Positions 60,254-64,000 of a stretch of 64,000 nt of DNA are shown here, one piece after another (the stretch's first letter is position 1; each line of letters starts with the position of its first letter). This DNA is from Bin5 sp963662575 (GTDB taxonomy: Bacteria; Chloroflexota; Anaerolineae; Caldilineales; Caldilineaceae): assembly GCA_963662575.1 (NCBI GenBank), contig OY759723.1, forward strand, positions 5,456,001-5,520,000, in the 5' to 3' direction. The notes under the pieces were generated by a model, which saw only the letters and a list, made by a program, of their open reading frames with translations, made no database searches and had not been told where the DNA came from. A program made the position numbers and the translations under genes.

Positions 60254-63200
60254 TCACGGCTTGCAAGTCGCGGGAACTGTGGCGGAGGCTCCGAAGGTCT
60301 CCTCAATCAGGTCGGCGGCATCTGGATCATAGTCTTCCAACTTCGAATAGGACGCGTTCAGGGGTGAAGGCATGGCGCCCTGGAACCAGAATTGGACCAG
60401 TTCGGCCCAGTATTCTCTGTAATTTGATGATGCATATTGGCCCGACCACCGGCCTGCGTTTAGTGCAGCCTGGTATAAGGCGCGGAGTCGCGTGTTGAAT
60501 GTCTGAGCTTCGGTTGTCTCGTCGATGGCGTAGTGTACGAGGTGTCCGTACTCGTGGATAAACGTACTGCAGTATGGGTCATCGTTCCCCATGTACACTG
60601 TCCAACTGCCGGGATTGGGATTGGCAATTGCTCCGCGGCGGTCGCTTTCTATGAAGAAGCGGGTATTGTTGGCGGCAATGATTGAGAGGAGGTCGGACCG
60701 GTTGGAAACCATCCCGGAAATGATATCCCGCGATTGAACCATGAAAGCGTCGGATACTTCACCCGGGGCGACTACAACAACGCCGTCAACGTTCAGGTAT
60801 TTCTGGAAGTACAGATCAAAGCCGAGGGAGATGGGTGGCGGTGGAAAGTCTGATGGAACGACTGCGGCGTAGACGCGATCGGCCCATGCGCTACGTACGT
60901 CGTTGGCGTCGCGGGCGCGGACCTGGTAGTAGTAGTTGCGGCCATCGGTCTGCACAGTGTGCGTATAGGTCGTGGTAGTCAGGGCGCCGCCGATGGCACC
61001 CCACTTGCGATCGATGCTGTCCCAGGCACGGAGTTCGTAGCCGGCGGCGGTCGAGACCGCGCTCCACTGGAGTGCGACCTGGCCGGTACCGACGGTTGCC
61101 TCCAGGTTTTGTGGCACGTCTGGCGTCAGCATGGTCTCGGCGCTTGTACAGGTTGATAAATTGAGGCTGTTGAGTTGCCGGACTACAACGGCGTTTGAAC
61201 CGGCGAGGCTGAACCCTTGAGGCAGGCAAAGTCGATTGCCTGCGAGTGAAAGCGAGAATAAGTTGGGGAGCAGACTCAGATCGGGGAATGGTCCCTGCAG
61301 TTGGTTGTTACTGAGGGAAATTGCTCTCATGCTGGTGATGTGGTTGAGATTGAGAATCGGCCCGGTCAGCTGGTTATCGTTGAGGATCAGCCAGTCCAAT
61401 TGGGTGAGAGGGCTAAAGTCAGGGAGGCCCCCGCTCAGGTCATTGAAGTCGAGGCGGAGATCGGACAAGTTAGTGAGAGCACTCAGGTCCGGAATCCGGC
61501 CGGTCAACTGATTGGAAGCCAGGTTCAAGCTCGTCAGGTTGGTGAGGGCGCTCAGGTCCGGAATCTGGCCGGTCAACTGGTTTGCGTCGAGGTAGAGGAC
61601 TTCCAGATATTTTAGGGCGCTCAGATCGGGAATTGACCCTGTCAACTGGTTAGAGCCAAGGTGCACGGTCCTCAACTGGGTGAGAGGGCTCAGATCAGGA
61701 ATGTCGCCGCTAAAGTCGTTAAGACTGAGGTTCAGGTGTGACAAGTTGGAGAGTGAACTCAAGTCAGGGAATGGACCGCTAAACTCATTGTTTCTCAATG
61801 ACAGCCATCCCAGAACTGTAGGGTCGCTCAGTTCGGGAAATGGGCCGCTCAGCTTGTTGTCGCTTAGGAGCAACCACCAGAGACTGGAGAGGTTGCTCAG
61901 GTCCGGAATCGGTCCGCTCAACTCATTGTTACCGAGGTTCAACCGCCTCAAGATAGTGAGGTCATTCAGGTTCGGGATTTGCCCGCTCAATTCGTTATGG
62001 TCCAGTTCCAGCGTTCTCAGGTTTGAGAGGTTGCTCAAGTCCGGAATCTGCCCGCTCAACTCGTTATACGCGAGGTCCAGGATCGTCAATTTGGCGAGTG
62101 CGCTCAGGTCCGGAATTTGCCCGCTCAGATCGTTGTAAGAAAGGTCCAGTCGAGTCAGGTTGGTGAGAGCGCCCAGGTCCGAAATCGACCCCGTAAGCTC
62201 ATTGCTCTTCAGAACCAGTTTTGAAACGAAGCCGCTACTGTCGGTGAATACGCCGTACCAGGTAGAAATGGGCTCGCTAGTCAACCAGTTGTCGTTGTGC
62301 ATCCAGTTCGCGCCGTCGGTTGCGTTGTAGAGGGCGACGAGGGCGGCCCTTTCTGTGCCAGGCACGGGCGGCGGCGTGGTTGCAGTCGGGGTGGGAGTCG
62401 GCGTAGGTGTAGAATCCGAAGACTCGGTCGGAGTCGCGGTCGGGGTCGCACTCGCAGTTTCGGTTGGCGTTGTGGTGGCGGTGGGAGACGGTGTCGCGGT
62501 TGGGCCAATCACTGCAGAAGCGGGCACGGTTGCGCTGGGGTAATCCGACCACGGGCTGGTTGTGCCGCTGGCATGAACTGCCTGGATTGCGTAATAGTAG
62601 GTCGTCCCCGGGGTCAGATCGCTGTGCGTGTACGACGTGCCTGTTAAGTGTCCTTCGTCAAGGCGTTGCCAGCTTAGCGTGGCATCGTACCAGGTCCAGA
62701 GAACGTATCGGGCGGCTCCGGAGACGGGCGCCCAGCTGAGCTCAATCGCGGTTGTCAGGGTCGCCTCCGCTCTCAACTGTGGCGCAGCAAGCGCGGGTCC
62801 GTCCGCGGTCGGGGTGACCGTAGCGGTGGGCGTTGAGGTCGAATTGAGGCTCCCGGTCGGGCTATCCTGAACCAGGTTCGACCAGGGGCTAACTTTGCCG
62901 TCGGCGGCTATGGCGCGGGCAATATAGTAGTAGGTCGTCCCGAAATCAAGACCGAGAAAGCCGTGCGAAGTGGTCGTCTGAGGCGAGCTAGAAGGGCGCT
63001 CCCAAGTGCCGTTTTCGCCTTTGCGCCTCAGGATTTCGTACTTTTCGGCGCCTGCCACTACTTCCCAATCCACTATTATCCAATTGGTACCCGAGGTTGT
63101 CGTCAGCACGGGCGCAGCCGGTCCGCCCGGGTCTCCGCCGCTCCCGGGAACAGGCTGCGGGGTCTGAGTTGACGTTGGTGTTTGTGTTGGTCCTGCCGTC

Positions 63201-64000
63201 GGCGTAGGCGTTAAGGTTGGCGTTTGCGTCGGTGTTGGGGACGGCCCCGGCGTTGGCGTATACGTTGAGGTTGGCGTTTGCGTCGGTGTTGGGGACGGCC
63301 CCGGCGTTGGCGTTGTGGTCAGCGTTGGCGTTGCAGTTGTCGTTGGCGTCGCGGGTGAAGCCGAAGTCACGGTCGCGCTGGCGTTCTCGGACCATGGGCT
63401 GAACGTGCCATCTGCGGCCACTGCTCGAATTGTATAGTAGTAGGTCGTGCCGGCAACAGGCCGACCGTGCGTGTGTGAAGTGCCGGTCAGGTTGCCGTCG
63501 TCCAGCTGTTGCCAACCGCTGACGCTGTCCCACGCCCACAGTTCGTACCGCACTGCGCCCTGGACGGAATTCCATCTGAGCTCAACCGTGGAGGCCATAG
63601 TGGACTCAGCAGTCAGTACCGGCACGGCCAGTGCCTGCGTCGACCCGGTTACGGTTGCCGACTTATGTTGCGACCAGGCGCCGGCTGTGCCGCTGAGGGC
63701 CACTGCACGGACTGTGTAGTAGTAGGTCGTGCCGAGGGTAACGCTGCTGTGCGTGTGCGACGTGCCTGTCAGATTGCCATCGTCCAGCTGCAGCCAGCCC
63801 GCGGTGTTTGTCCACGTCCACAGTTCGTAGCGTGCCGCGCCGTTTACCGCCGTCCAGCTGAGTTCGACCGAATTCGTTCCCGAGGAGGTCGCGGTCAGGG
63901 TCGGCGCAGACAGACTGACGGTTGCGGTCTGTGTCGGCGTCGGGGAGGATGCAGACGTGACTGTTGGGGTCGGAGTTAGCCTGGCGAGTGCAGTTTCTTG
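60254..64000 (-). CDS. Surface protein: FnIII repeats, LRR array, HEYGH metallopeptidase-like end
   Basis: The frame is open to the right edge, so the N-terminus is missing; 1248 residues are visible. From the N-terminal side: fibronectin III-like units (about 30-110, 125-215, 300-385, 415-500) marked by VELSW/ELRWNSVQGAVRYELW and TTYYYTIRA; Thr-Pro linkers; an LRR cap (ALYNATDGANWMHNDNWL); 15 leucine-rich repeats of 23 residues (~590-935; consensus NLTxLDLSxNxLSGxIPDLS); a further FnIII unit (~955-1045); and a C-terminal domain with HEYGH at ~1148-1152, a zinc-protease motif. Probably exported and cell-surface. LRR plus FnIII modules suggest binding to other cells or host proteins, with proteolysis at the end. 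Confidence 0.85.
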   Translation of the reverse strand, partial: QETALARLTPTPTVTSASSPTPTQTATVSLSAPTLTATSSGTNSVELSWTAVNGAARYELWTWTNTAGWLQLDDGNLTGTSHTHSSVTLGTTYYYTVRAVALSGTAGAWSQHKSATVTGSTQALAVPVLTAESTMASTVELRWNSVQGAVRYELWAWDSVSGWQQLDDGNLTGTSHTHGRPVAGTTYYYTIRAVAADGTFSPWSENASATVTSASPATPTTTATPTLTTTPTPGPSPTPTQTPTSTYTPTPGPSPTPTQTPTLTPTPTAGPTQTPTSTQTPQPVPGSGGDPGGPAAPVLTTTSGTNWIIVDWEVVAGAEKYEILRRKGENGTWERPSSSPQTTTSHGFLGLDFGTTYYYIARAIAADGKVSPWSNLVQDSPTGSLNSTSTPTATVTPTADGPALAAPQLRAEATLTTAIELSWAPVSGAARYVLWTWYDATLSWQRLDEGHLTGTSYTHSDLTPGTTYYYAIQAVHASGTTSPWSDYPSATVPASAVIGPTATPSPTATTTPTETASATPTATPTESSDSTPTPTPTPTATTPPPVPGTERAALVALYNATDGANWMHNDNWLTSEPISTWYGVFTDSSGFVSKLVLKSNELTGSISDLGALTNLTRLDLSYNDLSGQIPDLSALAKLTILDLAYNELSGQIPDLSNLSNLRTLELDHNELSGQIPNLNDLTILRRLNLGNNELSGPIPDLSNLSSLWWLLLSDNKLSGPFPELSDPTVLGWLSLRNNEFSGPFPDLSSLSNLSHLNLSLNDFSGDIPDLSPLTQLRTVHLGSNQLTGSIPDLSALKYLEVLYLDANQLTGQIPDLSALTNLTSLNLASNQLTGRIPDLSALTNLSDLRLDFNDLSGGLPDFSPLTQLDWLILNDNQLTGPILNLNHITSMRAISLSNNQLQGPFPDLSLLPNLFSLSLAGNRLCLPQGFSLAGSNAVVVRQLNSLNLSTCTSAETMLTPDVPQNLEATVGTGQVALQWSAVSTAAGYELRAWDSIDRKWGAIGGALTTTTYTHTVQTDGRNYYYQVRARDANDVRSAWADRVYAAVVPSDFPPPPISLGFDLYFQKYLNVDGVVVVAPGEVSDAFMVQSRDIISGMVSNRSDLLSIIAANNTRFFIESDRRGAIANPNPGSWTVYMGNDDPYCSTFIHEYGHLVHYAIDETTEAQTFNTRLRALYQAALNAGRWSGQYASSNYREYWAELVQFWFQGAMPSPLNASYSKLEDYDPDAADLIEETFGASATVPATCKP
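63214..63321 (-). repeat. 54-bp coding tandem repeat (Thr-Pro linker)
   Basis: Two near-identical 54-bp units (63214 and 63268) encode an 18-residue PTPGPSPTPTQTPT-type linker in the surface protein, with related TP-rich sequence on both sides. Typical of a slippage-prone stalk region. Confidence 0.7.

Overview
The window is a GC-rich (by eye near 60%) bacterial chromosome segment with 39 recognisable complete or edge-cut operon-type genes plus several smaller ones, and no rRNA, tRNA, tmRNA, insertion sequence or CRISPR array that I could find. Gene content points to Chloroflexota, probably an Anaerolineae/Caldilineales-type heterotroph: Tat-exported lipoprotein solute-binding proteins with Ala/Pro-rich linkers, several MalF/MalG and Dpp-type importers, a CaiB/MaoC/acyl-CoA cluster, an M81 (MlrC) protein, MetF with a separate MetV-like partner, and long Thr-Pro-rich surface proteins. 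This assignment is inference from gene style, not from a marker search.

Layout. 1-4335 (minus): a carbohydrate ABC importer (two permeases, binding protein), a thioredoxin-like protein and a SelA-like PLP enzyme cut by the edge. 4628-7583: an M81 metalloenzyme convergent with, and overlapping, a CrtI-like carotenoid desaturase. 8444-10601 (plus): ribosomal proteins L21, L27, L31 and thymidine kinase; L21 carries a long 11-residue-repeat tail. 11147-17142 (plus): acyl-CoA ligase, acyl-CoA dehydrogenase, class III CoA-transferase, MaoC hydratase and a GNAT enzyme, with a HicBA toxin-antitoxin pair lying between a decayed duplicate of the dehydrogenase 5' end and the intact gene. 17306-20117 (minus): a carboxy-terminal processing protease, SmpB and a methyltransferase strongly resembling the ArmA/Rmt 16S rRNA (m7G1405) family. 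20695-23130: RraA-like protein and MetV/MetF. 23546-32378: an oligopeptide-type ABC importer with a fused double ATPase, then an oxidoreductase and an MDR dehydrogenase, ending in a 3' remnant of a second metF.

33594-38240 is the most striking block: a two-component system, a secreted spondin/LysM protein with Met-Asp-rich repeats, and a DipZ/TlpA-like lipoprotein whose first redox cysteine codon is UGA, followed at the right distance by a bacterial SECIS-type hairpin, so it is very likely a selenoprotein. 38409-45630 holds a UvrD/AddB-like helicase, a 1268-residue protein joining a glycosidase-like domain to three peptidoglycan-amidase-like domains, and ScpA. 45757-49773 (minus) is sucC-sucD-acs. 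49890-55438 (minus) is a sugar importer with an amidohydrolase and a BadF/GlcNAc-kinase-like protein. 55987-59001 has hisB, a threonine-dehydratase-like enzyme, a dihydroorotate-dehydrogenase-like protein and a small membrane protein. 59186-59923 is a Phd/VapC pair whose toxin is frameshifted. 60254-64000 (minus) is a large surface protein of fibronectin III repeats, 15 plant-type leucine-rich repeats and an HEYGH metallopeptidase-like end.

Several non-coding repeats tie the window together: a 73-bp double-hairpin element present twice 35 kb apart with one mismatch, and a degenerate CACGAAGG-type tandem repeat found in three intergenic regions. These and two gene remnants suggest the accessory intervals have been reworked by duplication and decay.
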